A stretch of 64,000 bases of DNA from Paenibacillus flagellatus (GCF_003217775.1 NZ_QJVJ01000001.1:620001-684000), one strand, 5' to 3'; shown: positions 6,788 through 16,592, counted from the first letter of the stretch. A program made the numbers and translations. Notes: generated from the sequence alone by a model not told the origin.

Positions 6788-9313
6788 ATGAGGAGATGGA
6801 ACCGGAAAGTTTGGCTCGTTGGCGGGTGCGTGACGGGGATTGCGTTCTGTGCGGCATTGGCGCTTCAATCGCTTCCCGCTTCGGAGAACGGCGGAACGGA
6901 AAGGACACGGACGGAGCAAGCGGAGGACGGCGAAGCGGCTCGCCCCGTCGCGAACGAAGCGGTCTGGGAGGAGGCGCTCCTCTGGAGCGAGGCATCCGGC
7001 GCATTTTCTTCCCACGCCGACACCCCCGTGGTCGTGCTGCGGACGGATGACCTAATGCTCTTCGTCCGAAACGGCGAGCTTCGGTATGCCCGCAAAGGGG
7101 CCGATCAAGGCGTGCTGATGCATTTTCCCGAAAAGCTGCAAGTAACACGATGGCCGGGAGACCGCGGCCTGCTGCTCGGAGGAACGCCCGAAGCCGCTCC
7201 GGCGGCGGGTCAAACGCTCATCCACTCGTGGACCTATATTCCTCTCCCTCTGGAAAAAGAGAACCCGGCGGCATCCGTTCGGACGATGGGTCCGACCGAT
7301 TTTGCGCCTGCCGAGGCGGTCCGGGTCCGTGCGATCGAAAACCCGCTGCGGCTCTTGATTCAAACCCGGTCGTCGGGCGAACGGAACGAGTACATGCTGA
7401 CACCCGGCTCGGACACGGTACGCTATGTGAGCTCCATCCTCCCTCCGGAACGGGACCTCCCCGATCGGATTGTTCCGCAAACGCACGATGACCGGATTAC
7501 CCCGCTTGTTCCCGACCGATCGATTTCTGGGCCGGCGCAGCCGATTTATAGCTTCCGCAGCGAAGACGGAACGTTGCTGTATCAAACCGAGCCTTCCGAG
7601 AGCGCGGCGTTCTATCCAGGCCTCGCTTACGATTCCTCCGTTAGAGTAGCGGCGGAAAAGGCGGGCGAGGAACGGTTCGCCGTGCTGTTGAAATCCGATG
7701 CCGGTGCGACGTATATGGCCTCTCCCGGAGAGTCTTGGCTGTACCCTTGGCATGCGGAGCTGAGTACCCCGGGCTGGGTGGCGCTCAACAAACATTCGCT
7801 GTACCGTCTGACCGAATCCCGGCTCGAAACGGCAGCCTACCGATTCGTTCGCGGAGGAGCGGAGCTCCATATGTCCGCTTTGCCGCTGGAGGATCTGACG
7901 TATGTAGGGCGAACGGGCACCCGGCTCGAATTCGCCGGGACGAAGGACGGGGGCGGCGTTTTCCTGTCGCTCCACGACTTGTCCAACCTGCAAACACCCG
8001 AGCCCCGGACGGCGGACTTGTCCATTCGCGCCCAATTGGACGGCGTGCCGATCCCGTCGGAACCGGCGGCCCCCGCTCCGTACTTCGAAGAACGCCGTGT
8101 CCCCTTCTCCAAATTCGATCCCGATCGATGGCCCTCCACCCTGCCCGCCGGCTTGACGGAGGAACTCGACAAGCTTAGAGATATGGGAAGCGGCGACGCC
8201 ATGAGCAGCACGACCTTTTACGAGCATAGCGGCACTTGGTACGTGCTGGAGTACGACCGGCTATCCCGCTTCGTTCCGGAGCGCGAGCCGTTGAAGCGGC
8301 TCGAATTCGTCGCGAGACTCCCGGTCGGCGTATCCTGCTCCGTCAGCAACTACAGCGTCTGCAGAACCGCGGAACGTTTCCTGCAGGCGTCCGGTCATTG
8401 GTTTGTGGCGGATACGTACAAGGATCGTCTCTTGAAGCTGAACGACCGTTTCGAAATCGTCGGCGAAACGAATGTGCCGCTCCCCACTTCCGTCTTACTT
8501 GACGAGGGCGGCGGGTTATCGGTCGAGGCGCTTGACGGGACGTACCGGTTCGACCTCGAGCTCCGTCTCGACGGCAAGCGGGAGCGCGGCTTCACCGCCG
8601 TACCGGCCGGTTCGGACACCGTCGCCTCCCTGTTCCCCTCCGCGTACTGGGAAGACGCGAGCACCGGGCTTCTCTGGTACTACGAGTCCGGCTATCTGCA
8701 TCAATATCGCAGCGATACGAAAACGGTGCGCTCTACTTATGCGGGCCATCTGGAAAATGCGCGCGGGGCGTTTCGAATCGTGCCCTACCGCGATCGCGTG
8801 CTCGCCTTCTCGGATCATCTCCTGCTGCAGTTTCGCCGGGCGGACGGCCGTTTCCTTCGTGCGTTCCGCTTCGACCGCGCGGAGCCCGACGGCATTTACG
8901 ATACTTCTCCCACGGGCGAAAACAGCTTCGTCCTCGATCAACAGAAAAGCCGCTTGTACTTGGTGCAGGGGTACCGCATTTTGGACATCGACCTCGAATC
9001 GGGAACGGTTCGGGAGCTGTTCCGCCAAGACCACGCCGAGTTGGGCCGGATCGTGCTCGATCGGGACCGCCTGCTGTTCACCCTGCAGCCCGGCGGAAGA
9101 TGGGCCGGGATGCAGCATGACGACCCCGGCCTCGCGAACGAATTGATCCGTCTGGACCTCGGTACCGGACGCACCGCACGTTACGGCATTCCCGATTCCT
9201 ATTATTCCGGCCGTATAAGCGGCGACGGCTTGATCTTGAGCCTGTTCGAGCCGGCCGGATCCGGACGCGCGCCGGAGCTGCGCATACCGCTCGACCGACT
9301 GGAGCTGCGGTAA
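6788..9313 (+). CDS. Large membrane-anchored or secreted protein of unknown function, propeller-like
   Basis: The ATG at 6788 has GGAGG seven bases upstream and is preferred over an in-frame TTG at 6749. The 841-residue product starts MRRWNRKVWLVGGCVTGIAF with a single hydrophobic stretch acting as signal or anchor. The remainder is extracellular, with repeated short beta strands such as WFVADTYKDRLLKLNDRFEI, LLQFRRADGRFLRAFRFDRA and SRLYLVQGYRILDIDLESGT. These suggest propeller blades in the C-terminal half. It does not share the YGGTYP motifs of P1-P3, so it is not a clear member of that set. The function is unknown. Confidence 0.8.
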   Translation: MRRWNRKVWLVGGCVTGIAFCAALALQSLPASENGGTERTRTEQAEDGEAARPVANEAVWEEALLWSEASGAFSSHADTPVVVLRTDDLMLFVRNGELRYARKGADQGVLMHFPEKLQVTRWPGDRGLLLGGTPEAAPAAGQTLIHSWTYIPLPLEKENPAASVRTMGPTDFAPAEAVRVRAIENPLRLLIQTRSSGERNEYMLTPGSDTVRYVSSILPPERDLPDRIVPQTHDDRITPLVPDRSISGPAQPIYSFRSEDGTLLYQTEPSESAAFYPGLAYDSSVRVAAEKAGEERFAVLLKSDAGATYMASPGESWLYPWHAELSTPGWVALNKHSLYRLTESRLETAAYRFVRGGAELHMSALPLEDLTYVGRTGTRLEFAGTKDGGGVFLSLHDLSNLQTPEPRTADLSIRAQLDGVPIPSEPAAPAPYFEERRVPFSKFDPDRWPSTLPAGLTEELDKLRDMGSGDAMSSTTFYEHSGTWYVLEYDRLSRFVPEREPLKRLEFVARLPVGVSCSVSNYSVCRTAERFLQASGHWFVADTYKDRLLKLNDRFEIVGETNVPLPTSVLLDEGGGLSVEALDGTYRFDLELRLDGKRERGFTAVPAGSDTVASLFPSAYWEDASTGLLWYYESGYLHQYRSDTKTVRSTYAGHLENARGAFRIVPYRDRVLAFSDHLLLQFRRADGRFLRAFRFDRAEPDGIYDTSPTGENSFVLDQQKSRLYLVQGYRILDIDLESGTVRELFRQDHAELGRIVLDRDRLLFTLQPGGRWAGMQHDDPGLANELIRLDLGTGRTARYGIPDSYYSGRISGDGLILSLFEPAGSGRAPELRIPLDRLELR

Positions 9314-9382
9314 CGCCGGGATACCTGCTGAAAAAAATCGGAATGCCGGCGAACCGAAATGTCCCCTGCTCCATCTAATGCC

Positions 9383-9415
9383 AAAAGCTGCCGTCCATCT
9401 GGATCGGCAGCTTTC
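9383..9415. terminator. Bidirectional terminator between convergent genes
   Basis: AAAGCTGCCG (9384-9393) pairs with CGGCAGCTTT (9405-9414). Short T-runs lie on both sides, serving the plus gene ending at 9313 and P2 ending at 9472. Confidence 0.65.
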
Positions 9416-9471
9416 GGTCTTCGTTCGCAACGTCGGCAATATCGTCCGCGCGGCTTACCGAATAAGCCGTT

Positions 9472-11910
9472 TCAAGGCACGAGCCGGTACAGCTCCGTTC
9501 CGACTACATAGTACAAATGCCCGTAATCGTCCTCGGCCAAAAACTTGCCCCCGTCGTCCCGGATCGTCTCGATACGGCGGCCGGCCGGGTCGAAGCGGAA
9601 GACGTACCGGCCTCCGACCGTCCCGTACAGCCTCCCGTCGGCCGCTTCCAGCAGCGTCGCGTCGCGCCAGACGAACCGCTCGCCGTACTTGACGTCGGGG
9701 AACGCTTCCTCGAAATGGACGAACGTCCGCGACTGCGGGTCGAAGCCGAACAGGTATCCCTCGGCCATCCCCCACAGCAGGCCGCCGGTCGCCCAAGCGA
9801 GCGCGGTTACCGCCTTCAAGCCCGGCACCGGCAGCGAAAGGACGGCGAATTCCCGCGTCGCGGAGTCGAACCGGAGCAGCTTCGCCTCCGTCTCGCTCGG
9901 CTCGATGCCGATGCCGCCCCAAATCGACGAGCCCGCGTAGACGATGCCGTCCCGGCACGCGAGCGCGATCAGGCTCTGGTTCGGCACCGCATGCCGGTAA
10001 AAGTCGAACGTACCGCTCGCCGGGTCGTACACGGTCAAGGCGCCGCCCAGCTTGCCGTAGCCGGATACCGTCCCGACGTACAGCTTCCCTCCGTCGGCCG
10101 CCATCCCGAACGGCCGGTCCTGCTCCTCATCCTTCAGCGCGAACAGCAGACGGGGGTTGTCTCCTCCCCGGTCCGCCGTCCACGGCTTCCCGGGATCGTA
10201 TTCGTACAGCCGCGCGCCCGGGTATACGCCGAAATACAGCTTGCCGTCCAGCTCGGCCATGTTCTCCGACTGCATCACCCCGCGCCGCTGCACCGTCTCG
10301 TCGTCCCGCATCGGCGTGTAGACGCCGTGGCCGCCGACAAGAAAGCCGCTCGTGTACAGGCGAGAATCGGGACCGTGCACGATGCTGACCAGGTTGGCCG
10401 GCGCTTCCGGGAACGACAGCTCCAACGAAGCGAGCTTGCCGGTTGCGGCGTTATACTTCGTCAGCCGCGTCCTTCCGTTCGCCGATCCGATCCCGACAAG
10501 CGTATACCCGGGGAAATTCGTCTGATCGTCCAGACGGACGACGAACTGGTCGAGCGTCATCGCGTCGGCGACGCCCGTCGGCTCGGAGCGCCGGGCCGCC
10601 ACGTCGTAGCGCCACAGTCCCCCGCTGCCGCCGTAGTAGACGCCGCCGTCGTATTCCGGGGAGACGCCGAGCGAATGAACGCCGTCGATCGTCGCCTCCA
10701 CGGCAGGAAGGCCGCTCTCGTCGCCCTCCAAGCCGCAGACGTACGTCCGGCAGCTCGGGGTCGCCCGGACGAACAATTTGCCGGCCGCCACGTTGACGTC
10801 GTAGACGAACTGCTCGCCGCGCAGCTCCTCCGCCAGCCAATCGGTCACCGCGCCCGTCCGCGCATCGAGCCGCTTCAAGGACGCGTGCGAGCCGATGCCG
10901 GCATACACCGCGCCCCGCTCCGCGTCGAACGCGACGTCGCGCACGTAGCTCTCCCCCGGCTGCAGCGGAGCCGGCCCGAGCTGCGCGAACCCTTCGTCCG
11001 GCGAGTAGCGGAACAGCATGGCGCCCGGGTACGTGCCGCCGTAGATTTCGCTGCCGGCGCCGGCCGCCAAGCCGTAGACGAACATTTCGCCCTCGCGCGG
11101 CTTGCCGACCACGGTTATGTCCGGCTCGCCCGGCACGTACCGGTACAGCAGGCCGTTCTCGTACGAGCCGGCATAGACGGAGCCGTCGTTGGCCGCGACG
11201 GCCGACCAGCCGCCCGCCGCGCCCGGCAGCTCCCAGACGCCGACGGTCGAGCCGTCGTTCGGGTCGATCGCGACGAGCCGGGCGCAGCAGCCGGCGGAGC
11301 CGTCGGCCACCGCATAGACGGTGGCGCGGCCCGCCGCATCCCGGCCGACCGCGGCGGCGTGGATCGTCGCGTTCGTCACCTGCGCGCCGAGCGCCGTATG
11401 CTTGGCCGTGACGCGGACGTCGCCGAACCGGACGTCGCCGCCGGCCGGCAGCGGGTCCGCGCGGAGGACGACGGCGAGCGCGGCCGTCCCCTCGGGCGCC
11501 GTCGCAGCCGCGGCGATCGTCCGCCAGCCGCCGTCGGCCATGCCGGCGCCCGCACGCATCGGCGGCACAGCGGCCGCCTCCGCCGCGAGCGGCCGGCCCG
11601 CGCCGTCGTAGAAGCGCAGCGCCACGGCGCCGCCGGTATCGCGCTCCGGCCTGCACGCCGCGTAGGCGTAGTACGTCCGGCCCGGACCCGCAGGCACGCG
11701 AGCGCTCTCGGCGAACGTGCCGGCACCGCCGCCGGTCGCCGCTTCGTCCGCCGCGAGCCGCAGCGCCCGGCCGGCCGGCGCTCCCGCCTCCGCCTCCGCG
11801 CCGACGACGGTCGCGCTCTTTTCCCCGCCCGGTACGGTCCAGCCGGTCAACCCTTCCTCGAATCTTGCGTTCGGGACGATCGTATCTCCCGCCGCCGCTG
11901 CATGCCGCAT
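9472..11910 (-). CDS. Beta-propeller protein P2 with N-terminal carbohydrate-binding-like domain, no signal peptide
   Basis: The ATG at 11910 has AAGGAGGAG seven bases upstream. Longer in-frame starts (12012) add only charged residues. The 812-residue product opens MRHAAAAGDTIVPNARFEEG. Residues of about 10-165 look like a CBM4/9-type jelly roll (FEEGLTGWTVPGG, YYAYAACRPERDTGGAVALR). The remainder is a propeller with the P1/P3 motifs YGGTYPGAMLFRYSP, YFGVYPGARLYEYDPGKPW and GLLWGMAEGYLFGFDPQSRT. Unlike P1 and P3, no secretion signal precedes it. A strong promoter lies upstream and an AraC gene diverges from it. Cytoplasmic location or export by another route is open. The gene is very GC-rich, which gives long spurious frames on the other strand. 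Confidence 0.85.
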   Translation of the reverse strand: MRHAAAAGDTIVPNARFEEGLTGWTVPGGEKSATVVGAEAEAGAPAGRALRLAADEAATGGGAGTFAESARVPAGPGRTYYAYAACRPERDTGGAVALRFYDGAGRPLAAEAAAVPPMRAGAGMADGGWRTIAAAATAPEGTAALAVVLRADPLPAGGDVRFGDVRVTAKHTALGAQVTNATIHAAAVGRDAAGRATVYAVADGSAGCCARLVAIDPNDGSTVGVWELPGAAGGWSAVAANDGSVYAGSYENGLLYRYVPGEPDITVVGKPREGEMFVYGLAAGAGSEIYGGTYPGAMLFRYSPDEGFAQLGPAPLQPGESYVRDVAFDAERGAVYAGIGSHASLKRLDARTGAVTDWLAEELRGEQFVYDVNVAAGKLFVRATPSCRTYVCGLEGDESGLPAVEATIDGVHSLGVSPEYDGGVYYGGSGGLWRYDVAARRSEPTGVADAMTLDQFVVRLDDQTNFPGYTLVGIGSANGRTRLTKYNAATGKLASLELSFPEAPANLVSIVHGPDSRLYTSGFLVGGHGVYTPMRDDETVQRRGVMQSENMAELDGKLYFGVYPGARLYEYDPGKPWTADRGGDNPRLLFALKDEEQDRPFGMAADGGKLYVGTVSGYGKLGGALTVYDPASGTFDFYRHAVPNQSLIALACRDGIVYAGSSIWGGIGIEPSETEAKLLRFDSATREFAVLSLPVPGLKAVTALAWATGGLLWGMAEGYLFGFDPQSRTFVHFEEAFPDVKYGERFVWRDATLLEAADGRLYGTVGGRYVFRFDPAGRRIETIRDDGGKFLAEDDYGHLYYVVGTELYRLVP

Positions 11911-12012
11911 GGCGCAACTCCTCCTTCGCGCTAACGCCCCTAGCTTGCCATCGGAGCGCCGCTTCAACTTGGTACTCCCGTTTCTTGCCGTCATATGATA
12001 CAATACAGACAA

Positions 12013-12041
12013 GTTATATACCTGATTAAACGTTTTGTCAA
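12013..12041 (-). promoter_or_regulatory. Near-consensus sigma-A promoter for P2
   Basis: On the minus strand TTGACA (12036-12041), a 17-base spacer and TATAAC (12013-12018) are present. The spacer contains AAACGTTT. The leader to the P2 start would be about 95 bases. Confidence 0.75.
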
Positions 12042-12107
12042 CGACGATCGCAGGCCGGTATTCGACGATTGCCCATTCCGCTTTCCAATGAAGAGGAGGG
12101 AATTCGA

Positions 12108-13013
12108 TTGGCCCTGTTTCCCCAGTATCAGGACGCCACCGCCGACGACCGATTTTTGGTCGGCCAGCAAAAGGGACGGCTCCCGTTCTACATTTCGTGC
12201 CACCAGCCCCGTTCCCATTACCCGATGCACTATCACGACTTCGCCGAGCTGTCCTTCGTCGTCGAAGGCAGCGGCTCCGAATCGATCAACGGCGTCGCGC
12301 ACCCTATGCGCTGCGGCACGATGTCGCTCCTGCTGCCTCACCACATCCACGAGATCCGCAGCGATCCGGGCGCCCCGCTCAAGCTGTACAGCTGCATGTT
12401 CGACATCGGCATTTTGTCCGGCAGCGCGTACGAATCGCATATCGCCCGATGGATTCATCAAGTCGGCACGGAGCTGCCTTCCTGGCACCATTTCGAAGGC
12501 GAGCGCTTGAAAGCGGTTACCACTTTGCTCGACCAAATCACCCTGGAATACAAGGAAAGCCGGCTCGGACGCGACGCCATCCTGCGGGGCAAGCTGATCG
12601 AAGCGATCACCCTGTTTCTTCGCGCTCTTCTCGACCGGGGCGACCCGACTCCCTCCCGGAAAAGCCCGACGAGTCCGCGCGTCTGGAACATTTTGCGCTA
12701 CATTCATCTCCACTTCAACGAGCCGATAAGCCTGAACTCCGTTTCGTCCCACTTCGGCCTGCACGCTTCCTACATCAGCCGGATGTTCAAGGAACAGACG
12801 GGCAAAACCGTCAACGACTACATGCACGCGCTGCGCATCGCCCGTTCCACCACGCTGCTTCTGACCAGCTCCATGTCCATTTCCGACATTTGCCTCGAGG
12901 TCGGCTACGACAATTACCGGACGTTCGCCCGCGTCTTCCGCGAGCATCACGGCATGTCGCCGTCCGAGTACCGGATGTCGCGAAGCGCCGCGCCGGACGT
13001 GCGTCCGCGATAG
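12108..13013 (+). CDS. AraC-family regulator with cupin sensor domain
   Basis: A TTG at 12108 follows GAGGAGGG by seven bases; an upstream in-frame TTG at 12069 has no site. The 301-residue product has an AraC-type cupin pocket (HYPMHYHDFAELSFVVEGSG, GTMSLLLPHHIHEIRS) and two C-terminal helix-turn-helix motifs (LNSVSSHFGLHASYISRMFK and ISDICLEVGYDNYRTFARVF). It is divergent from P2 and is its likely regulator, mirroring the pairing of the other two propellers with regulators. It is soluble, so the inducer should be a cytoplasmic sugar; identity unknown. Confidence 0.88.
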   Translation: MALFPQYQDATADDRFLVGQQKGRLPFYISCHQPRSHYPMHYHDFAELSFVVEGSGSESINGVAHPMRCGTMSLLLPHHIHEIRSDPGAPLKLYSCMFDIGILSGSAYESHIARWIHQVGTELPSWHHFEGERLKAVTTLLDQITLEYKESRLGRDAILRGKLIEAITLFLRALLDRGDPTPSRKSPTSPRVWNILRYIHLHFNEPISLNSVSSHFGLHASYISRMFKEQTGKTVNDYMHALRIARSTTLLLTSSMSISDICLEVGYDNYRTFARVFREHHGMSPSEYRMSRSAAPDVRPR

Positions 13014-13045
13014 GCGGAGTCCCTGCCGTCCGATCGCCCGCGAAC

Positions 13046-13090
13046 AAAAAGACCGCCCCGCAGCCCTGAAGCCGCGAGGCGGTCGTTCTT
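13046..13090. terminator. Terminator shared by the AraC gene and serC
   Basis: GACCGCC (13051-13057) pairs with GGCGGTC (about 13078-13084) around an inner stem. On the minus strand it ends in TTTTTG, a good serC terminator. Confidence 0.75.
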
Positions 13091-13111
13091 AACGAAAAGC
13101 GTCGGTTCCTT

Positions 13112-14200
13112 TCAGCCGTTGCGCTGCCGGAAGTCGTTCATGAAATCGGCCAGCGCCTTGCAGCTTTCGTACGGGACCGCATTGTAGGTCGACGCGCGCA
13201 GATGGCCGACGTCGCGGTGTCCTTTCAGCCCGACGAAGCCCTGCTTCTCCGACTCCTGGATGAACCGCTTCTCCAGCTCCTCGCTGCCGAGCGCGAACGT
13301 AATGTTCATGATGGAGCGGCTGCCCGGCTCGACCAAGCCGCGGTAGAACCCGCCGCTGCCGTCGATGGCGTCGTAGATCAGCTTCGTCTTGTCGCGGTTC
13401 ATCCGCTCCATCGCCTCGAGTCCGCCGTGCGACTTGATCCATTTCAGCACGAGGTTCACGATGTAGACCGAATAGACCGGCGGCGTGTTGTACAGCGATT
13501 TGCTCTTCGCGTGCGTATCGTAGCGAAGCATCGTCGGCACGTGCTTCGGCGAAGCCTGCAGCAGCTCGTCGCGCGCGATGACGACGGTGACGCCGGACGG
13601 GCCGAGATTTTTTTGCGCTCCCGCGTAGATGAAATCGAACTTCGACACGTCGATCGGCCGGCACATGATGTCGCTCGACAAGTCGCCGATCAGCGGTACG
13701 GACCCCGTATCCGGGTAAGCCGCATACTGGGAGCCCGCGATCGTCTCGTTCGACGTGATGTGGACGTAGGCCGCGTCCGGACGCACCTCGATGTCGCCAG
13801 GCGCCGGAATGGCGCGGAATCCGCTCGCTTCGCCGCTGGCCGCGACATAGATCTCGCCGAACCCTTTCGCTTCCTTCGCCGCCTTGTCCGCCCAGCTGCC
13901 GGTCAGCACGTAGCCGGCCGCCGTACCCGGCTTCAGGAAGTTCATCGGGATCATCGCGAACTGCGTGCTTGCGCCCCCTTGCAGGAACAGCACCTGGTAG
14001 CCGTCCGGAACGCCGAGCAGCTCCTTGACAAGCGACTGCGATTCGTCGTTCACCTGCTCGTACTCTTTGCTGCGATGGGAAATTTCCATGATCGACATGC
14101 CGATTCCGCGGAAGTCGACGAACTCCTCCTGCGCTTGCTGAAGCACCTCGAGCGGCAGCGCGGCCGGCCCGGCGTTGAAATTGTAAGCCCGCTTCGTCAT
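13112..14200 (-). CDS. serC: Phosphoserine aminotransferase
   Basis: The product converts 3-phosphohydroxypyruvate and glutamate to O-phosphoserine in serine biosynthesis. The ATG at 14200 follows AAGAGGAA. The 362-residue length fits the family. Diagnostic segments are YNFNAGPAALPLEVLQQAQE at the N-terminus, GGASTQFAMIPMN, the PLP-lysine region FDFIYAGAQKNLGPSGVTVV, and GHRDVGHLRASTYNAV near the C-terminus. It is a single-gene unit between terminators with no serine-pathway neighbours. Confidence 0.97.
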   Translation of the reverse strand: MTKRAYNFNAGPAALPLEVLQQAQEEFVDFRGIGMSIMEISHRSKEYEQVNDESQSLVKELLGVPDGYQVLFLQGGASTQFAMIPMNFLKPGTAAGYVLTGSWADKAAKEAKGFGEIYVAASGEASGFRAIPAPGDIEVRPDAAYVHITSNETIAGSQYAAYPDTGSVPLIGDLSSDIMCRPIDVSKFDFIYAGAQKNLGPSGVTVVIARDELLQASPKHVPTMLRYDTHAKSKSLYNTPPVYSVYIVNLVLKWIKSHGGLEAMERMNRDKTKLIYDAIDGSGGFYRGLVEPGSRSIMNITFALGSEELEKRFIQESEKQGFVGLKGHRDVGHLRASTYNAVPYESCKALADFMNDFRQRNG

Positions 14201-14419
14201 CGTCCAATTCCTCTTTTCCGATTGTGTAATATGGCTATGATAGCAGTATTCGCCTAGCCGTTCAATATGATCGGGGGAATTTGTCCGAAATCCGTCCAAA
14301 AATGCGCCGCTCCGCCGCGGCCGTCCGGACGCGCCTTCTCCACCTCCGTCCGCCCGTTCCCGCCATTTGGAGTTTTCCGGAAAAAACGGTAATATGGGGA
14401 CAGCGAGGTGAAGCGCACG

Positions 14420-15016
14420 ATGGTGCACAATACGCAGGACGAACATCCGAGGCTGTTCGTCGCCGTCCCGATTCCGTCCGGGCTGAAGGCGCAAGTCGCG
14501 GCCGCGGCGAACGGGTTGAAAAAAACGTTGCCTTTCAAAAAATGGGTCCACCCCGACGATTTGCACATTACGCTCAAATTTCTCGGCGAAGTCGTCCCGT
14601 CGTCGGTCGCCGCCGTCGAGGCGGAGCTCGAGCGCATCGCCGCCCGGAGCACGCCGTTCCCGCTGCGGCTGCAAGGCGCCGGCACGTTCGGCGCGCCGAT
14701 GGCGCCCCGCATCCTATGGGTCGGCCTCGCCGGCAAGCTGCAGGCGCTGCGCGACCTGCAGGCCGACGTCGAGCGCCAGCTGGCGCCGCTCGGCTATCCG
14801 ACCGAGGATCGGCCGTACTCGCCGCACGTGACGCTCGCGCGCCAATATGCGGGCGGCGCGCCGGCGCGCAAGGACGCGGTCCGCGGCTTGTTCCCCGCGG
14901 ACGCGGAGCCGCCGCTCGAGTGGGCGGCCGACCGGATTGTGCTGTACCGCAGCCATCTCGGCCGCACGCCGATGTACGAGCCGGTGCGCACGATCGCGTT
15001 TCACGCGGGAGGCTGA
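14420..15016 (+). CDS. thpR: RNA 2',3'-cyclic phosphodiesterase (2H family)
   Basis: This enzyme belongs to the 2H phosphoesterases, which hydrolyse 2',3'-cyclic phosphate ends in RNA. The two signature motifs are HITL at residues 49-52 and HVTL at 136-139. The spacing and 198-residue length are typical, as is LFVAVPIPSGLK at the N-terminus. The ATG at 14420 has GAGGTGA upstream; a GTG at 14408 is the alternative. The gene stands alone between serC and importer A. Confidence 0.93.
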   Translation: MVHNTQDEHPRLFVAVPIPSGLKAQVAAAANGLKKTLPFKKWVHPDDLHITLKFLGEVVPSSVAAVEAELERIAARSTPFPLRLQGAGTFGAPMAPRILWVGLAGKLQALRDLQADVERQLAPLGYPTEDRPYSPHVTLARQYAGGAPARKDAVRGLFPADAEPPLEWAADRIVLYRSHLGRTPMYEPVRTIAFHAGG

Positions 15017-15028
15017 CGGCCCGACAGC

Positions 15029-15060
15029 CAAAAACGACCGCCAACCGGCGGTCGTTTTTC
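15029..15060. terminator. Bidirectional intrinsic terminator
   Basis: AAAAACGACCGCC and GGCGGTCGTTTTT form a 13-bp stem with loop AACC. It ends thpR on one side and importer A on the other. Confidence 0.9.
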
Positions 15061-15065
15061 GTGCG

Positions 15066-16592
15066 CTATTTCTTCCGCAGCTTCAAGTAAGACGCCTTGT
15101 ACTCCGCCATGATGCTGTCCCCGCCGGCCTTTCTCCATTTGGCGATTTCATCCTGGTAGCCGGCCTCGTCGATTTTGCCCATGATGAATTTCGTCTGGGC
15201 GTCGTTCATTTGCTGCTCCAGCTCTTGGCCGCGCTCGGAGAACGTCGCCGACGTCAGCGTCAGCGCCGGGTTCGAGACGATATACTTGATGCCGTCCGAC
15301 TCCATCTTCGTCCCCTTCTCCCCGATCGGCACATCCTTGAGCGGAGCGACGTTGTACCCTTCGAGCACGGGCAAATTGTCGCGGTACGGCTTCACCTCGC
15401 GCTGGAACGCATTGAAGCCGTCGCCGATAAATTCGGTCCGGTTGTCGGCCGTCTTGGCGAAATGCGTCCCCTCGATGCCGCGCAGAAGCAGCGTCGACAT
15501 ATCGGGATCCATCAGCTTGTCGAGAAACGCGAGCACCCGCTTCAGCTCCGCCTCCGACTTGACGGACGATTTCGGAATGACGAGGAAGCCGTTGTTGCCG
15601 TTCTCCGACGAAATCCGGACGCCCTGCGGACCTTCGAAGCTCGCCACGTCGACGACCGCCGACGGCGCCGTCTTGCTCAGCCGGTCCTGCTGGCTTTTGC
15701 CGTTCGTCGCCACGGCGAACCGGACCCCCACACGGCTCGTGTCGAACAGCTTCTCCGCCTCGGTCGCGTCGAGCACGGCGAAGTCCTGGTTGATCAGCTT
15801 CTCCTCGTACAGCTTGCGGAACAGCTTCAGGACGTCGACGAACTCCTTCGTCATGAATTCAGGCGTGAAGTTGGCGTCCTTGTCGACGCCCCACTTGTTC
15901 ACTCCGCCCATCGCCACGGCGAGCCGGGTCAGCATCGAAGCGGCGCCCTGATTGTACGTCTTGTTCAAAACGATGCCGTACGTGTCGTTTTTGCCGTTCT
16001 GGTCCGGATCGCTCTGCGTAAGCTTCTTCAGCGTATCGTACCAGCCGTCGATGCTCTTCGGCACCGTCAAGCCGAGCCGGTCGAACCAGTCCTTGCGGTA
16101 CACGATCGCCCCGCGCCCCATGTTGCGGTACAGCGGCACCCCGTACACTTTGCCTTCCACCGAAATGTTTTGGAAAAATTGCTCGTTTTGGGCGCTTAAG
16201 TTTTTATACGATGAAAGCAGCGGCCCGATTTCCCAAAACAGCTGCGACTCGATCGCGTTGACGACGTTCGGCGTCTGGTTTACCTTCAGCAGCTTGGGCA
16301 TTTCGTTCGACGCCAGCATGACGTTCACTTTGTCGTTGAAGGCCGCGCTCGGAATCCATTGAATGTCCAGCTTCGTATTCGTGTACTTCTCGATCGCTTG
16401 CTCGACGGCGTTGCCCTTCGCCGGAATGTCGCCCACCTGGGCGATCGCGATGCTGAGCGGAAGCGGGGCTTCCGGCGCGGACGACGCGGCCGTCCCCCCT
16501 CCGTCCGTCCCCGACGTGCTCCCGCAAGCCGCGGTCAGCAGCGAAACCGCGACGACAGCCGACGAAATGGTGGCGAGCTTCTTCTTGTTCAT
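15066..16592 (-). CDS. Sugar ABC importer A: solute-binding lipoprotein
   Basis: The ATG at 16592 follows GGGAGGG by seven bases. The 508-residue product has a lipoprotein signal with lipobox LLTAACGS near residues 19-26, then a low-complexity linker and a type-1 extracellular binding fold of the large Lpl/YtcQ kind (DIPAKGNAVEQAIEKYTNTK, YRNMGRGAIVYRKDWFDRLG, DPDQNGKNDTYG). It is the last gene of importer A, after the two permease genes. It would capture an oligosaccharide outside the membrane and pass it to the permeases. The substrate cannot be told from sequence. Confidence 0.92.
   Translation of the reverse strand: MNKKKLATISSAVVAVSLLTAACGSTSGTDGGGTAASSAPEAPLPLSIAIAQVGDIPAKGNAVEQAIEKYTNTKLDIQWIPSAAFNDKVNVMLASNEMPKLLKVNQTPNVVNAIESQLFWEIGPLLSSYKNLSAQNEQFFQNISVEGKVYGVPLYRNMGRGAIVYRKDWFDRLGLTVPKSIDGWYDTLKKLTQSDPDQNGKNDTYGIVLNKTYNQGAASMLTRLAVAMGGVNKWGVDKDANFTPEFMTKEFVDVLKLFRKLYEEKLINQDFAVLDATEAEKLFDTSRVGVRFAVATNGKSQQDRLSKTAPSAVVDVASFEGPQGVRISSENGNNGFLVIPKSSVKSEAELKRVLAFLDKLMDPDMSTLLLRGIEGTHFAKTADNRTEFIGDGFNAFQREVKPYRDNLPVLEGYNVAPLKDVPIGEKGTKMESDGIKYIVSNPALTLTSATFSERGQELEQQMNDAQTKFIMGKIDEAGYQDEIAKWRKAGGDSIMAEYKASYLKLRKK

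Noticed and set aside
9517-11934. Plus-strand open frame of 805 codons antisense to P2
   Set aside because: The product is Arg/Ala/Pro low complexity without motifs, while the minus frame has a strong promoter, ribosome site and paralogues.
13046-13090. Possible tRNA-like fold
   Set aside because: There is no anticodon arm or T-loop sequence; it is an ordinary terminator stem.
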